Of a DNA stretch of 64,000 bases, positions 16,810 to 25,754 are shown one piece after another. Location: the NCBI RefSeq assembly GCF_014385095.1, contig NZ_JACRTC010000006.1:62001-126000 (forward strand), given 5' to 3'. Numbering within the stretch: the stretch's first letter is position 1; every line of letters starts with the position of its first letter. Source of the DNA: Zongyangia hominis (GTDB lineage Bacteria; Bacillota; Clostridia; Oscillospirales; Ruminococcaceae). The notes under the pieces are model-generated. The model worked only from the letters and a program-made list of their open reading frames with translations. It was not told the DNA's origin and searched no databases. A program made the position numbers and the translations under genes.

Positions 16810-17171
16810 CGCATCAGCAGCCGCACGGCGGAAAAAATAATGAGCGCCCCGAAGATGCGGCGCAGAAGCTTCTGGGGAATCCTCGGAAGCAACCAAGCGC
16901 CTAAGATGCCGCCCGCCACGCCGCCGGGGATGTAATAGATCCACTCGGTAAATTGGAGCTGAGTTTTGCCCATATAGAGCCAGAGGCTGAAGATGCTCAG
17001 AAAAAAGATGACGGCGATGGAGGTGGCATGAGCCTTTTTCGCTTCCAGTCCGCTCGCCTTGAGAAAAGGCACCGCCACCATGCCGCCCCCCGAGCCGAAA
17101 ATGCCGTTGAGAAACCCGATGGCCACCCCGATGAGGGAGGTGGTGATGCTCTTTTTCTTTTTTTCCGCCAT
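16806..17171 (-). CDS. TSUP (TauE/SafE) half-transporter, first gene
   Basis: A 121-residue membrane protein starting MAEKKKKSITTSLIGVAIGFLNGIFGSGGGMVAVPFL, the typical first-half TSUP motif GxxxGxxGxGGG, with four helices ending IFGALIIFSAVRLLMR. ATG at 17171 is preceded by AAGGAGGG; the longer reading frame upstream lacks conserved features. It sits 4 bp into the following half gene. Confidence 0.8.
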   Translation of the reverse strand: MAEKKKKSITTSLIGVAIGFLNGIFGSGGGMVAVPFLKASGLEAKKAHATSIAVIFFLSIFSLWLYMGKTQLQFTEWIYYIPGGVAGGILGAWLLPRIPQKLLRRIFGALIIFSAVRLLMR

Positions 17172-17365
17172 ACGGCCTTCCCTCCTTTCCCCTGTGATCT
17201 GCCCCTGCATTGCGCGCCCGGCGGGCTTTTCTGCGGCGCGTTCCTCTTCCAGGCGTTCCCCACTGGCTTGCTTTAAGTAGCGTGATTGCCGCGACTTGTT
17301 TTGCCAGCGCGCATTCTTCACAGAACTTTTTCTCATATGCATGGGCTATGACTTGCCTAACCAAA

Positions 17366-17425
17366 AAAACTGCTGGCTCTAGTATTCCCTGTTTTGTACA
17401 GGAAATGAATGAGCCAGCAGTTTTT
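17366..17425 (-). terminator. Long-stem terminator between tcdA and the TSUP pair
   Basis: AAACTGCTGGCTC (17367-17379) pairs with GAGCCAGCAGTTT (17411-17423), with an inner CCTGT/ACAGG stem. The minus-strand side ends in a T run just past the tcdA stop. Confidence 0.75.
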
Positions 17426-17435
17426 CTTTTGTTTA

Positions 17436-18149
17436 TCATAGCCCCAGCAGCTGCCGCACCGCATAGGAGGCCAGAAAGAATCCGGCGGCCGGCGGCACAA
17501 AGGCCGTGCTTCCCGGTGAATGGCGCCCCTTAGGGGAATCGGGAACGTAGAGAGTCTGCATGGGCGTCTCGGTGCTGTAAAGCACCGGCGTGTGCTCGAT
17601 GCCCCGGCGCCGCAGCTCCCGGCGCATGACCCGGGCCAGCTTGCAGCCGCACCCCGCCGTGTCGGCAATATCGCCTAAAACGAGCTGGGAGGGGTCTATC
17701 CGGTTGCCTGTGCCCAGGCAGGTGATGAGGCCGATGCCCCGGTCCCGGCACTGTACGGCCAGATCCAGCTTGGCTGTGACCGTATCAATGGCGTCCACCA
17801 GAAAATGGGGGGCAAACTCAAAGAGGAAATCCCGGTTTTCAGGCAGGTAAAACTCCTCGGCCGTCTCCACCTGGAGCCCATCCCCAATGCGGGAAAAGCG
17901 CTCGGCCAAAACCCGGGTCTTATACTTCCCCAGCACGTCCCGGGTAGCCACCAGCTGACGGTTGAGGTTGGTAAGCTCCACCCGGTCGCTGTCGACAAGG
18001 AGCAGGTGTCCTATGCCGCAGCGCGCCAGCGCCTCGGCCGCCGCGCTCCCCACGCCGCCAAGGCCCAGCACCGCCACCCGGCTCTCCCGGAGCTTTTCCA
18101 AATTTTCAGTCCCCAGCAGCAGCTCGGTTCTGGAAAGCCAGTGTTCCAT
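17436..18149 (-). CDS. tcdA: tRNA threonylcarbamoyladenosine dehydratase
   Basis: E1-like, ThiF/HesA-family protein of 237 residues. TcdA (CsdL) uses ATP to cyclise t6A37 of tRNA to ct6A. The nucleotide loop GLGGVGS is at residues 29-35, followed by [15 protein letters not shown], which carries the adenylation arginine region. [23 protein letters not shown] and YSTETP are characteristic of the TcdA subgroup rather than ThiF or MoeB. ATG at 18149 has AAAGGAGAG upstream. A long leader separates it from its probable promoter at 18416-18445. Confidence 0.9.
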   Translation of the reverse strand: MEHWLSRTELLLGTENLEKLRESRVAVLGLGGVGSAAAEALARCGIGHLLLVDSDRVELTNLNRQLVATRDVLGKYKTRVLAERFSRIGDGLQVETAEEFYLPENRDFLFEFAPHFLVDAIDTVTAKLDLAVQCRDRGIGLITCLGTGNRIDPSQLVLGDIADTAGCGCKLARVMRRELRRRGIEHTPVLYSTETPMQTLYVPDSPKGRHSPGSTAFVPPAAGFFLASYAVRQLLGL

Positions 18150-18415
18150 GATGGCATTCTCTCCTTTTAAAAATGGGCATAAATATACCCCACAAAGCCG
18201 CCATGTGACTGTATGAAAACCCGTCTTTAGACAGGGTGGATGCCCGCCCTGCAGCTTCACGCTCCCTTCGTCCGCCCGAGGGCGGGAGGTCTGCAATCCG
18301 CTGCCGGAGCCGAGCTTCCTTTTCATCAAGTGTTGGATTATATATGGTCACACTTTATCGCACTTCGCAGGGTGTATTTTCTTTGACTTGGTTGCATGGT
18401 CTTTTCCACGCTCTT
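18150..18415 (-). promoter_or_regulatory. Long 5' leader of tcdA
   Basis: About 265 nt between the probable promoter and the ATG. On the minus strand it contains CCGCCCTCGGGCGG (a hairpin) and CCCTGTC-TAAA-GACGGG followed by TTTTC (plus 18217-18237), resembling an attenuator. No known riboswitch class is recognised. Confidence 0.35.
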
Positions 18416-18445
18416 ATTATATCACATTTGTCACAGGATAAACAA
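18416..18445 (-). promoter_or_regulatory. Probable promoter of tcdA
   Basis: On the minus strand, TTGTTT (18440-18445) and TATAAT (18416-18421) with an 18-bp spacer. It lies just downstream of the DUF1292 stop. Confidence 0.55.
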
Positions 18446-18455
18446 GGATGATCGC

Positions 18456-18758
18456 CTAGGATTCTTGAATATCGTAATATTCATCCAAACGATCGAGGAA
18501 AATTTCAGACACTTTGTTAAACTCCTCTTCGTCTTCGATGGCCACCAGGAACTCTTCGTCCCCTTCCATCTCCGCTTTGAGCAGAATCAGCTCCCCGTCG
18601 TCTTCCACCGCGTCCTGCGCGTCGTCATAGACGGGAATGAGCGCGATATAACGGTCGTCTTCCAACTCCAGGGTATCAATAACCTCAAACTGATGCTCCA
18701 CGCCTTCGTCATCCACCAGTGTCAGGATATCCGGGCCAAACTCCATCTCTTCCGGCAT
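18456..18758 (-). CDS. DUF1292 family acidic protein
   Basis: A strongly acidic 100-residue protein: DILTLVDDEGVEHQFEVIDTLELEDDRYIALIPV then LILLKAEMEGDEEFLVAIEDEEEFNKVSEIFLDRLDE, the typical DUF1292 (YrzB-like) layout. Function is unknown. In many Firmicutes this family sits near ruvX-type genes; that is not the case here. ATG at 18758 is chosen because AAAGGAG lies 9 bp upstream; the ATG at 18767 would touch that site. Confidence 0.8.
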   Translation of the reverse strand: MPEEMEFGPDILTLVDDEGVEHQFEVIDTLELEDDRYIALIPVYDDAQDAVEDDGELILLKAEMEGDEEFLVAIEDEEEFNKVSEIFLDRLDEYYDIQES

Positions 18759-18899
18759 TCCAATCATCTCCTTTGGTTCATTCTTCCCATCAGCGGGCGA
18801 TGTAATAAAAGTGTAATGCAATTGCGGACCCCTGTCAATCCACCTTTGCAAAAACAATACAATATTCACAAAAATATAAAAATCAGTTAAAAAAAACTA

Positions 18900-18928
18900 T
18901 TGACAACTTCTATCCCCTGTGGTATATT
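18900..18928 (+). promoter_or_regulatory. Consensus promoter of the large non-coding RNA
   Basis: Perfect TTGACA at 18900-18905, 17-bp spacer, TATATT at 18923-18928. Transcription would start near 18935. Confidence 0.85.
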
Positions 18929-18934
18929 ATAGTC

Positions 18935-20040
18935 ACAGGAAGGAAAGTAAACCTTCTCCCCAATCCATAGTATCTGAAAGATGGTAAATGAGATCCTGTA
19001 GAAGGATGGAACTACTGTCCGAGAAAGATGTCTCACTGCATTTGGGAAGCGGGTGTTTCCTCCGAGAAGTATCCCTTCGGTGGTGAAACTGGAAAATGAG
19101 TAAGTAGCACCGCCAAACAAGAAGTGATACTGAATTTCCTCAAATAAACGAAAGGGGGCGGTACCCATGTACGAAGAAATGCCAGGAAATTCAGCTGCGT
19201 TCCATGAATATATGGGCGGCGCTCGATAACATCATCTGTCCTGTTTGGTTACACCAAGATAAGGAAACATTTCGATTTGAAGCATGTTCTGATGGTTAAC
19301 AGATAGCGGAGTCTTATTCCGAAGAAGATGATGATACACGCTGATAGTCTTCTGTAAAAAAAGAAGAGATCCCAGCATATTGATGGAACGAAAGATTTGC
19401 CGAAGGGCTTTCTTAAGATATAAAATATCTGAAAGTGGTGAATCCCATGAAATAGCAAGGGTAGCAGATATGTCTGCCGAGTCGGATGAAATTGAGAACA
19501 TCCGATGGGACAAAAAAATCGAATGGAGCATTCTTCCAATGTAATATTTGATTTGATCCTGTTATTTCAGCAACTTGAATTCTTGCAGCAAGCGAAGCGT
19601 ATGTCAGTATTGAAAACAAATCAGCAATACACCCGCAGGAATACAATCGTTCTGCATCCAATGCGGCAGAACAAAGCGTTACCCTTAGGATACACGAAAA
19701 AGTCTCCTATGAACGCGTAAAATCAATACCAAGATTTTAATTGTACCCTCTGTAAAGCGATGAAATGTAATCAATGCGAAACTAGCTTCTCACCGATCAC
19801 TGCGGTGATCCAGATTCTACTTGTAAGAAGATAAGTGAAAGGTATAGCTTATCTTTAAAAAAGCTAAGACAAAAGTAAGCAGTGTATCCTGTTGACATCA
19901 TGTAAAGTTTTCACAAGTATGAAGCCGCGAGTTGTTGCTGATAGAAAAGGGATGAACCTAAGCTACAGACAAATTTAGTCTTAATTTCACATGAAATAAA
20001 AACAAGCCGCTATGATGAAAATCATAGCGGCTTGTTTTTT
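18935..20040 (+). ncRNA. Candidate large structured non-coding RNA of about 1.1 kb
   Basis: No open frame here has a ribosome binding site, a start or recognisable protein sequence, and the stretch is visibly richer in A and T than its neighbours. It contains many strong stems: CTGAATTTCCT (19130-19140) with AGGAAATTCAG (19184-19194); GGTGGTG with CACCGCC around 19078-19114; ATCTGT with ACAGAT around 19234-19306; AGATAT-AAA-ATATCT near 19415; GCAGA-TATG-TCTGC near 19464; TCGGATG (19482-19488) with CATCCGA (19499-19505); GTTCTGC (19649-19655) with GCAGAAC (19666-19672); GATCAC-TGCG-GTGATC (19795-19810); AAGATAAG (19828-19835) with CTTATCTT (19848-19855). It begins at a consensus promoter and ends in a 16-bp terminator. 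I do not see RNase P, tmRNA, SRP or 6S signatures, nor group II intron domain V. Large RNA classes such as OLE, GOLLD and ROOL cannot be tested without covariance models. Confidence 0.7.
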
Positions 20041-20041
20041 T
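20001..20041 (+). terminator. Terminator of the large non-coding RNA
   Basis: Perfect 16-bp stem AACAAGCCGCTATGAT / ATCATAGCGGCTTGTT capped by a GAAA tetraloop, then a run of T's. Confidence 0.95.
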
Positions 20042-20125
20042 GCGTAGATGCATCCTCGTTTCTGCGATTCTCCGCTTACATTTTCTCCCCTACCCTTTGA
20101 TTTACAAATTATTTACGTTCTGTCG

Positions 20126-20154
20126 TTGTCTCGTCCCCTCATTTGCGGTATAAT
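20126..20154 (+). promoter_or_regulatory. Promoter of the peptidyl-prolyl isomerase gene
   Basis: TTGTCT at 20126-20131 and TATAAT at 20149-20154, spacer 17 bp. A leader of about 180 nt follows, in which I recognise nothing specific. Confidence 0.7.
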
Positions 20155-20342
20155 GAGGTTCGTTGCATGGCGGGCATTGGCGTAATCTCAGGGGGCAAAG
20201 GCCCGCTTCCCTTCCCGGCGCAGGATGGGAACCCCAGCGGCCTAGAACACGCGCCATATGCATCGAAGTGTAGAGCCTTTTCCATAGATGCGGCGCATGT
20301 TCCGGGATGGCCGGCAAAGAATATAATGAGGTGACAAATTTG

Positions 20343-21290
20343 ATGAAAAAAGTATTGGCAGCACTCCTTGCCGCGTCTATGGTTTTCGCATGGACAGGGT
20401 GTGCAAAAAAGAATGAGTCCTCTTCCTCGTCTTCCACTTCTTCCTCGTCTTCCACTTCTTCCTCGTCCTCCAGCGGGTCCACCGCCCAGGCGCCGGAATT
20501 TCAGGCGGGCGACCCGGTTGCCCTTAAACAGTTTGAGCCGCCCAAAGCGGGGGAAGAAATTGCGGTCATCAAGACCAGTTTGGGAGACATCACCGTCCGC
20601 TTCTTTAAGGATGAGGCACCCAAGGCAGTGGAAAACTTCCTGACCCACGCCAAAGATGGCTATTATAACGGCCTGAATTTCCACAGAGTGGTCAAGGACT
20701 TCATGATTCAGGGCGGCGATCCCAAGGGCAACGGCACCGGTGGCGAGAGTATCTGGGGTAAGCCGTTTGAGGACGAGTTCTCCAACAATCTCTACAACTT
20801 CCGGGGCGCTCTCTCCATGGCAAACTCCGGCACCAACTCCAACGGCAGTCAGTTCTTCATTGTCCAATCCTCCCAAAAGCCCACCACCGCCGAGGAGGAG
20901 GAAGCCTTTTTACAAAACATTTATTTTAACAAGCTGGTGGCCGAAGCAAACGCCCGTCTTTACGCCAAGTTTTCCGACAAAAAAGACGTGACCGAGGAGG
21001 AATTTAACGCCGAGGCCGACAAGGAAAACGCCGCCATCCAGGCCGCTGTCAAGGAAGGTGTCCCCGAGGAGGCCAAAAAATATTACCAGTCCGCCATCGA
21101 CAAGTACAAAGAGGTGGGCGGCACGCCCCATCTGGACAACAAACACACCGTCTTCGGTCAGGTCATCGAGGGCATGGACGTGGTGGACAAAATCGCCGCG
21201 GTGGAAGTAAAGGGCGGTACCGGCAACGACAAGGACCAACCCAAGGAGGATGTCATCATCCAGTCCATCGAAGTCAAGACTTACGCATAA
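20343..21290 (+). CDS. Cyclophilin-type peptidyl-prolyl isomerase lipoprotein
   Basis: Lipoprotein of 315 residues. Signal peptide [20 protein letters not shown] ends with a lipobox cysteine at residue 20, then a polyserine linker (about residues 25-45) and a cyclophilin domain: [48 protein letters not shown] and [17 protein letters not shown]. Between the SQFFI and TVFGQV segments an insert of about 80 mostly helical, charged residues interrupts the domain, longer than in minimal cyclophilins. It would fold proteins outside the membrane. GAGGTGA precedes the ATG. Confidence 0.9.
   Translation: MKKVLAALLAASMVFAWTGCAKKNESSSSSSTSSSSSTSSSSSSGSTAQAPEFQAGDPVALKQFEPPKAGEEIAVIKTSLGDITVRFFKDEAPKAVENFLTHAKDGYYNGLNFHRVVKDFMIQGGDPKGNGTGGESIWGKPFEDEFSNNLYNFRGALSMANSGTNSNGSQFFIVQSSQKPTTAEEEEAFLQNIYFNKLVAEANARLYAKFSDKKDVTEEEFNAEADKENAAIQAAVKEGVPEEAKKYYQSAIDKYKEVGGTPHLDNKHTVFGQVIEGMDVVDKIAAVEVKGGTGNDKDQPKEDVIIQSIEVKTYA
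20421..20474 (+). repeat. 18-bp tandem repeat coding the serine linker
   Basis: Three consecutive copies of TCTTCCTCGTCTTCCACT (last one diverged) encode SSSSSTS-type sequence in the lipoprotein linker; likely to vary in length between strains. Confidence 0.8.
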
Positions 21291-21308
21291 AAGTGATCGA
21301 ATAAAAAT

Positions 21309-21347
21309 AGCCACGTTGAAGCTGCACTTCAACGCGGCTGTTTTTTT
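21309..21347 (+). terminator. Terminator after the isomerase gene
   Basis: AGCCACGTTGAAG (21309-21321) pairs with CTTCAACGCGGCT (21327-21339); seven T's follow. Confidence 0.9.
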
Positions 21348-21512
21348 GTTGGGAAGGCAAAACGTTTTGCGCTTTCACTCTGCGCGGCGGGGAAAACCGG
21401 CCGCTTTCCCGGTCGCTTATGGGAAGCTCGCCGTACAGCGGTCTGCTTTCCACGCGCCTTTCGCCCCCTGCCGTCCCAGGCGCGCAGGGAATGGAGCACA
21501 GCTGCGCGCATC

Positions 21513-21548
21513 AAAAAGCGGGACACACCTCATGGTGTCCCGCTTTTT
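21513..21548 (-). terminator. Terminator after the AEC transporter gene
   Basis: AAAAAGCGGGACAC ... GTGTCCCGCTTTTT, with T runs on either strand, 8 bp past the leftward stop codon. Confidence 0.8.
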
Positions 21549-21555
21549 CTTCCTT

Positions 21556-22470
21556 TTATATCTGCCAAAGCACCATCAGTGACGTGATGACCGTGAGGCT
21601 GATAATGATGGAGATGGAATTGATAACCCCCGCCAGGGTGACGTCCCCGCCCAGTTTCTCGGTGAAGACGGGGGCCATAACCGGGATGGGGGAAAAGGCC
21701 ACCACCACCAGCACGTGCCGGATTTCCAGGGAGAAGGGCAAGACAAAGTAAGAAAACAGCGCCAGGGCGGTGGCGCAGACATAGCGCAGGATCACGTTGC
21801 TGGCCACCCTCTTGAGCTTGTTGCGGTCCAGGTTGCACTCAAAGACCAGGCCAATGAGGAGCATGGAAAGGAAGGTGTTGGCCGCGCCGAAGGTGCCGGT
21901 GATGTCGTAGACAAAGGAGGGAAAGCGCAGGCCCAGAAAGGCCATAAGGAGCATGAGCACATAGGTGTCAAAGGGCACCGAGGAGAAGAGCTTCTGAAAA
22001 AAGCGCTTGACCGACTGGGGCTCCCCCTGCCCGGCGAACTGGGAGGCCACGGCATAGGTGCCGCCGGTGGACATGATGGAGTTACCCGCGTCAAACATGC
22101 TGGTGACGATGACGCCAAAGGAGCCCATAAAGCTTTGGACATAGGGCAGGGTGAAACAGCCGATGTTAAAGCCGGAATAATTGAGGACGTTAAAGGCCTT
22201 GTGATCGCCGTCTTTTTTCCGTGCCATCAGATAGCCCACGCCGGCCATACACAGGTTGGCGCACAGTCCCAGGACGATGATGCCCAGCATGGAAAGGTCC
22301 AGCGGAAAGTCCGCAAAGCTGGTGATGATGACAGCGGGCAGGGTGATGTTCATGATAATTTTGATGACGATACGGTAGTCCCCCGGCCCAAATAGGCCCA
22401 CCCTTTTGAGGGTGTAGCCCGCGGCGATGATAAGCAGAAAGCTGACCGCCTTGATTAACACTGTTCCCAT
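21556..22470 (-). CDS. AEC-family permease
   Basis: Membrane protein of 304 residues with about ten hydrophobic helices in two halves, matching the auxin efflux carrier/malate permease family: FLLIIAAGYTLKRVGLFG at the start, NITLPAVIITSFA, the NYSGFNIGCFTLPYVQSFMG segment, and the closing VAFSPIPVMAPVFTEKLGGDVTLAGVINSISIIISL. Bacterial members export or import small organic acids or amino acids; the substrate is not evident. It is a single-gene leftward unit. Confidence 0.85.
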   Translation of the reverse strand: MGTVLIKAVSFLLIIAAGYTLKRVGLFGPGDYRIVIKIIMNITLPAVIITSFADFPLDLSMLGIIVLGLCANLCMAGVGYLMARKKDGDHKAFNVLNYSGFNIGCFTLPYVQSFMGSFGVIVTSMFDAGNSIMSTGGTYAVASQFAGQGEPQSVKRFFQKLFSSVPFDTYVLMLLMAFLGLRFPSFVYDITGTFGAANTFLSMLLIGLVFECNLDRNKLKRVASNVILRYVCATALALFSYFVLPFSLEIRHVLVVVAFSPIPVMAPVFTEKLGGDVTLAGVINSISIIISLTVITSLMVLWQI

Positions 22471-22596
22471 GTTTGTGTTCTCTCCTCCATCTTGTCGCCG
22501 GACTTCCCGGCAAAATGCCTCTTTCCCCAGCGTAAAACTAGGGGAAAGAGGCGCTGCAAATCCTGATTTTCTGCCGCCATCTTGTCGTTGGGCCCC

Positions 22597-23262
22597 TTAT
22601 TTGAGCGCCACGACCTCTTTAAACACGGCGGTATAAAGCGGGGATATCATTTTATCCATATGATAATTGCCGAAATACCATCCCTTAAATTTGGTGGTCT
22701 TCGCGATTTCATCCAGGTAATCGTGGAGATTGTTGATGTCGTGGCAGTCCATATCCAAAAAGGTGCGGACGGTGGCGGTAGTCTCGTGGGTAATGATGTA
22801 GTCCACCTCATTGCCGCACGCACGCAGGTTTTCCCGGCCTCGGGCAAACTCCTCTTCCTCCGGCATTTCCTGGGGCCACCAAAGTTTGTTTTTCTCCCGC
22901 GTCTCAATGTTTTCGCTCTCCCCGCCGCCAAAGGTGAAAATCTTCTTCCCCTCGATCTCGTAGACGCAACCGCGCTGGAGATAGGAGAGCTTTCCGCTGA
23001 TGTGCCGAGCCTCGGCGCCGCCGAACTCGTATTTTTCATAGTCAAAGAGACGGTCAAAGTTCTCATGGGTGCCGTCGACGAACAGCACCTGATACCGGCG
23101 CTTTCCAATCCACTTCAGGACCTTCTGCTCCTTCTTGCCGCCGTCCCAGACAAAGCCAAAATCGCCGCAGACGATCAGCGTGTCCCCTTTTTTGAGCTTC
23201 TTAAAGCTCTTGCTTTTCAAGCGTTCCAAGTCGCCGTGTAGATCTCCCGTCACGTAAATCAA
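22597..23262 (-). CDS. Calcineurin-like metallophosphoesterase
   Basis: A 221-residue cytosolic phosphoesterase with ordered metal motifs: YVTGDLHGD (D-x-H), VCGDFGF (GD), FVDGTHENFD (GNHE variant, asparagine replaced by threonine), DYIITHETT and GNYHMDK. Such enzymes cleave phosphodiesters or phosphoproteins; the substrate is unknown. TTG at 23262, with AAAGGGGG upstream, puts the first motif at the N-terminus as in the family; the longer reading frame upstream is not conserved. Confidence 0.8.
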   Translation of the reverse strand: MIYVTGDLHGDLERLKSKSFKKLKKGDTLIVCGDFGFVWDGGKKEQKVLKWIGKRRYQVLFVDGTHENFDRLFDYEKYEFGGAEARHISGKLSYLQRGCVYEIEGKKIFTFGGGESENIETREKNKLWWPQEMPEEEEFARGRENLRACGNEVDYIITHETTATVRTFLDMDCHDINNLHDYLDEIAKTTKFKGWYFGNYHMDKMISPLYTAVFKEVVALK

Positions 23263-23528
23263 TGCGCTTCCCCCTTTGCCGTGGAGTGCCTGACAGAAAA
23301 TTGGCCCCGCGGCCAGACTCCCCGCGGGGCATTTATCATCTTTATTGTATGCCCTCTCCCCGCAATTTGTCAAGAACCCTTTTATCCCGGCGAATCGGGC
23401 AAAAAGCTGGAAATATACCTTTCTATTTCTTTTGGTTTCTGATATACTAAAAGAGAATAAATTTTTGATTTCCTTGATTTAAGTAAAACCGATTTGCATA
23501 GACAACCAACATGCGGGAGAGAAAACTT

Positions 23529-24869
23529 ATGAAAAAGAAAATTGCCTTCTTCTTATCATTTGTCATCTGCTGTTCCATCTTCTCCACTTTCTTTTCAGCA
23601 TTCGCCGCCTATACCCCCGATTTTGAGGTCAACGCCGAGGCGGTCTATATGGTGAACTTGGACACCGGCGAAGTAATCTTTGAAAAAAATGCGGACAAGG
23701 AGATGTATCCGGCTTCGCTGACAAAAATTATGACCACCCTGTTGGCGCTGGAAAACACCGACGATCTGGACGCTCACACCGTCACTGCCAAGAACTCCCT
23801 CTTTAACGAGTTTGCGGGGCTGAATATCTCCACCGCGGGCATTTTAGGCGGGGAGACGCTGACCATGCGGCAGCTGCTCTACTGCATGATGCTCCAGTCG
23901 GCCAACGAGGGGGCCAACATGGTGGCCTACGACCTGGGCGACGACTCCATCCCCAACTTCATCGACATGATGAACGAGCGGGCCAAAGCGCTCGGCTGTA
24001 AGAACACCAACTTCGTCAACCCCCATGGCCTCCATTCCCCCAGCCACTACACCACCGCCAAGGACATGTTCCTCATCACCCAGGAGGCCTTAAAAAACCC
24101 CGTCTTTAAAGAAATCTGCGGTTCCTCCCGATACACCATCGACGGCACCAACAAGCGGGGGACCTTTACGCTCGTCTCCACCAACTATCTGATGGAAAAC
24201 GGCAGCAAATACTATAACCCCTATGTCACCGGCGTCAAGACCGGCACCACCGACGAGGCGGGCCGGTGCTTTATTTCCACCGCCACCAAGGACGGCTACA
24301 CCTATCTGACCGTGGTCATGGGCGCGCCCCAGACCGACGACAAGGGCAACCAGTTGGCGGATAACCTGGCCTTTGTGGACACCAACAACCTTCTCAACTG
24401 GGCCTTTGAGACCTTCCGTGTCAAAACCCTGGTGGAGACCGGGGAGCATATCCAGGAGCTGCCCCTCAAGCTCGTTTGGGGACAAGATTATATTCCCTTG
24501 GCCACCGGCCAGAGCTTCTCCGCTCTCATTCCCGCCGATATCGACGCTTCCAGCGTGCAGATCATCCCCAACGACGACCTGCCCGAATTTGTCAAAGCGC
24601 CCATCAAGCAGGGAGAGAAGCTGGGTACGGCCAGCGTGGTTCTCTCGGGGGAGAAGATCGGCACCATCGACCTGATCGCCAACGAGTCCCACGAGCCCAA
24701 TTTCCTCCTTTCCATCCTGGACGCCATCGGCAACATCTTTAAATCTTTTTGGTTTAAGTTCTTCTTCGCGTTTATCATCATCGTCATCATCGGCTATATT
24801 GTCCTGATGATCATCCGCAACCACAACCGAAAGAAGTATAAGGCGATCAAACAGCGCCGCAAGCTCTAA
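23529..24869 (+). CDS. D-alanyl-D-alanine carboxypeptidase (penicillin-binding protein 5/6 family)
   Basis: Serine peptidase S11 of 446 residues that trims the terminal D-Ala from peptidoglycan stem peptides. It has a signal peptide (residues 1-27), the catalytic SLTK at 63-66, SAN in QSANEGANM, and KTG in VTGVKTGTTDEAG. The C-terminal part has a beta-rich PBP5 domain, then a membrane anchor (FFFAFIIIVIIGYIVLMII) and a basic tail. GGGAGAG is upstream of ATG 23529. DacF/DacB-type enzymes often serve the spore cortex, but the sequence alone does not decide between vegetative and sporulation roles. Confidence 0.92.
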   Translation: MKKKIAFFLSFVICCSIFSTFFSAFAAYTPDFEVNAEAVYMVNLDTGEVIFEKNADKEMYPASLTKIMTTLLALENTDDLDAHTVTAKNSLFNEFAGLNISTAGILGGETLTMRQLLYCMMLQSANEGANMVAYDLGDDSIPNFIDMMNERAKALGCKNTNFVNPHGLHSPSHYTTAKDMFLITQEALKNPVFKEICGSSRYTIDGTNKRGTFTLVSTNYLMENGSKYYNPYVTGVKTGTTDEAGRCFISTATKDGYTYLTVVMGAPQTDDKGNQLADNLAFVDTNNLLNWAFETFRVKTLVETGEHIQELPLKLVWGQDYIPLATGQSFSALIPADIDASSVQIIPNDDLPEFVKAPIKQGEKLGTASVVLSGEKIGTIDLIANESHEPNFLLSILDAIGNIFKSFWFKFFFAFIIIVIIGYIVLMIIRNHNRKKYKAIKQRRKL

Positions 24870-24879
24870 CGACACCGAC

Positions 24880-24910
24880 AAGGGCAGGACCTCATGGTCC
24901 TGCCCCTCTT
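24880..24910 (+). terminator. Terminator after the carboxypeptidase gene
   Basis: GGGCAGGACC-TCAT-GGTCCTGCCC (24882-24905) with a short T-rich tail. Confidence 0.7.
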
Positions 24911-24965
24911 ATTATCCGCGGGTTTCGCCCGCAATCCCCGAGATTCTACAGAAAGCTGGTGCAAT

Positions 24966-25754
24966 ATGAACCGAGTGAACATCGACGCGGGCGCATCCTT
25001 TGACTGGGGCCGCACGTCCCAGGACTACGCGGCCTACCGGGACATCTACCCGCCCGCCTTTTATGAAAAAATTTTGGAGCTGGGTCTTTGCACCCGGGGC
25101 CAGCGGGTGCTGGACCTCGGCACCGGCACCGGCGTCCTGCCCCGGAACCTTTACGCCCATGGCGCTCGCTTCACCGGCGCCGACATCGCGGAAAATCAGA
25201 TCATCCAGGCCCGCCGCCTGGCCGGGGAGGCCGGCATGGATATCGACTTCACGGTGGGCCCGGCGGAGGACCTGTGCTTCCCCGACGAGAGCTTTGACGT
25301 CGTCACCGCCTGTCAATGCTTTTTCTATTTCGACCCGGCGAAAGTCCTGCCCAATATCCACCGGATGCTCCGCCCCGGCGGCAAACTGGCCATCCTCTAT
25401 ATGGCTTGGTTGCCCGAGGAGGACCCCATCGCGGGAGAAAGCGAAGCGCTGGTCCTGCGCCATAACCCACAGTGGTCGGGGGGCGGCGAGGTGAGGCACC
25501 CCATCGCCATACCGAAAGAAGCCGATTCCCTCTTCGACGTGGAGGCATCCCTATGTTTCGATCTTTCCGTCCCCTTCACCCGGGAAAGCTGGAATGGCCG
25601 CATCAAGGCCTGCCGGGGCATCGGCGCTTCCCTGCCCGACGCTGAGATCGCCGCCTTTGAAAGGGAGCATCGGGCGCTGCTCGAGCGCATCGCACCCGAG
25701 CGGTTCGACATCCTCCACTACGCGGCCATGACCGTGCTCCGGTCTAAAAAATAG
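24966..25754 (+). CDS. Class I SAM-dependent methyltransferase
   Basis: A 262-residue methyltransferase: DYAAYRDIYPPAFYEKI, motif I VLDLGTGTGVLPRNL near residue 50, the acidic motif II region GADIAENQI, DFTVGPAEDLCFPDESFDVVTACQCFFYFD (motifs III-IV) and LRPGGKLAI. This is the Methyltransf_11 layout; the acceptor is not predictable. ATG 24966 begins the conserved part but has only a weak ribosome binding site. The gene lies only 60 bp after the carboxypeptidase terminator. Confidence 0.85.
   Translation: MNRVNIDAGASFDWGRTSQDYAAYRDIYPPAFYEKILELGLCTRGQRVLDLGTGTGVLPRNLYAHGARFTGADIAENQIIQARRLAGEAGMDIDFTVGPAEDLCFPDESFDVVTACQCFFYFDPAKVLPNIHRMLRPGGKLAILYMAWLPEEDPIAGESEALVLRHNPQWSGGGEVRHPIAIPKEADSLFDVEASLCFDLSVPFTRESWNGRIKACRGIGASLPDAEIAAFEREHRALLERIAPERFDILHYAAMTVLRSKK

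Noticed and set aside
18106..18351. Short open frame overlapping the tcdA start
   Set aside because: Lies in a different frame in the leader, no ribosome binding site, and its sequence is not protein-like.
19249..19661. Short minus-strand open frames within the 18.9-20 kb stretch
   Set aside because: No ribosome binding sites, unusual composition and no resemblance to proteins; the promoter and terminator read rightward.
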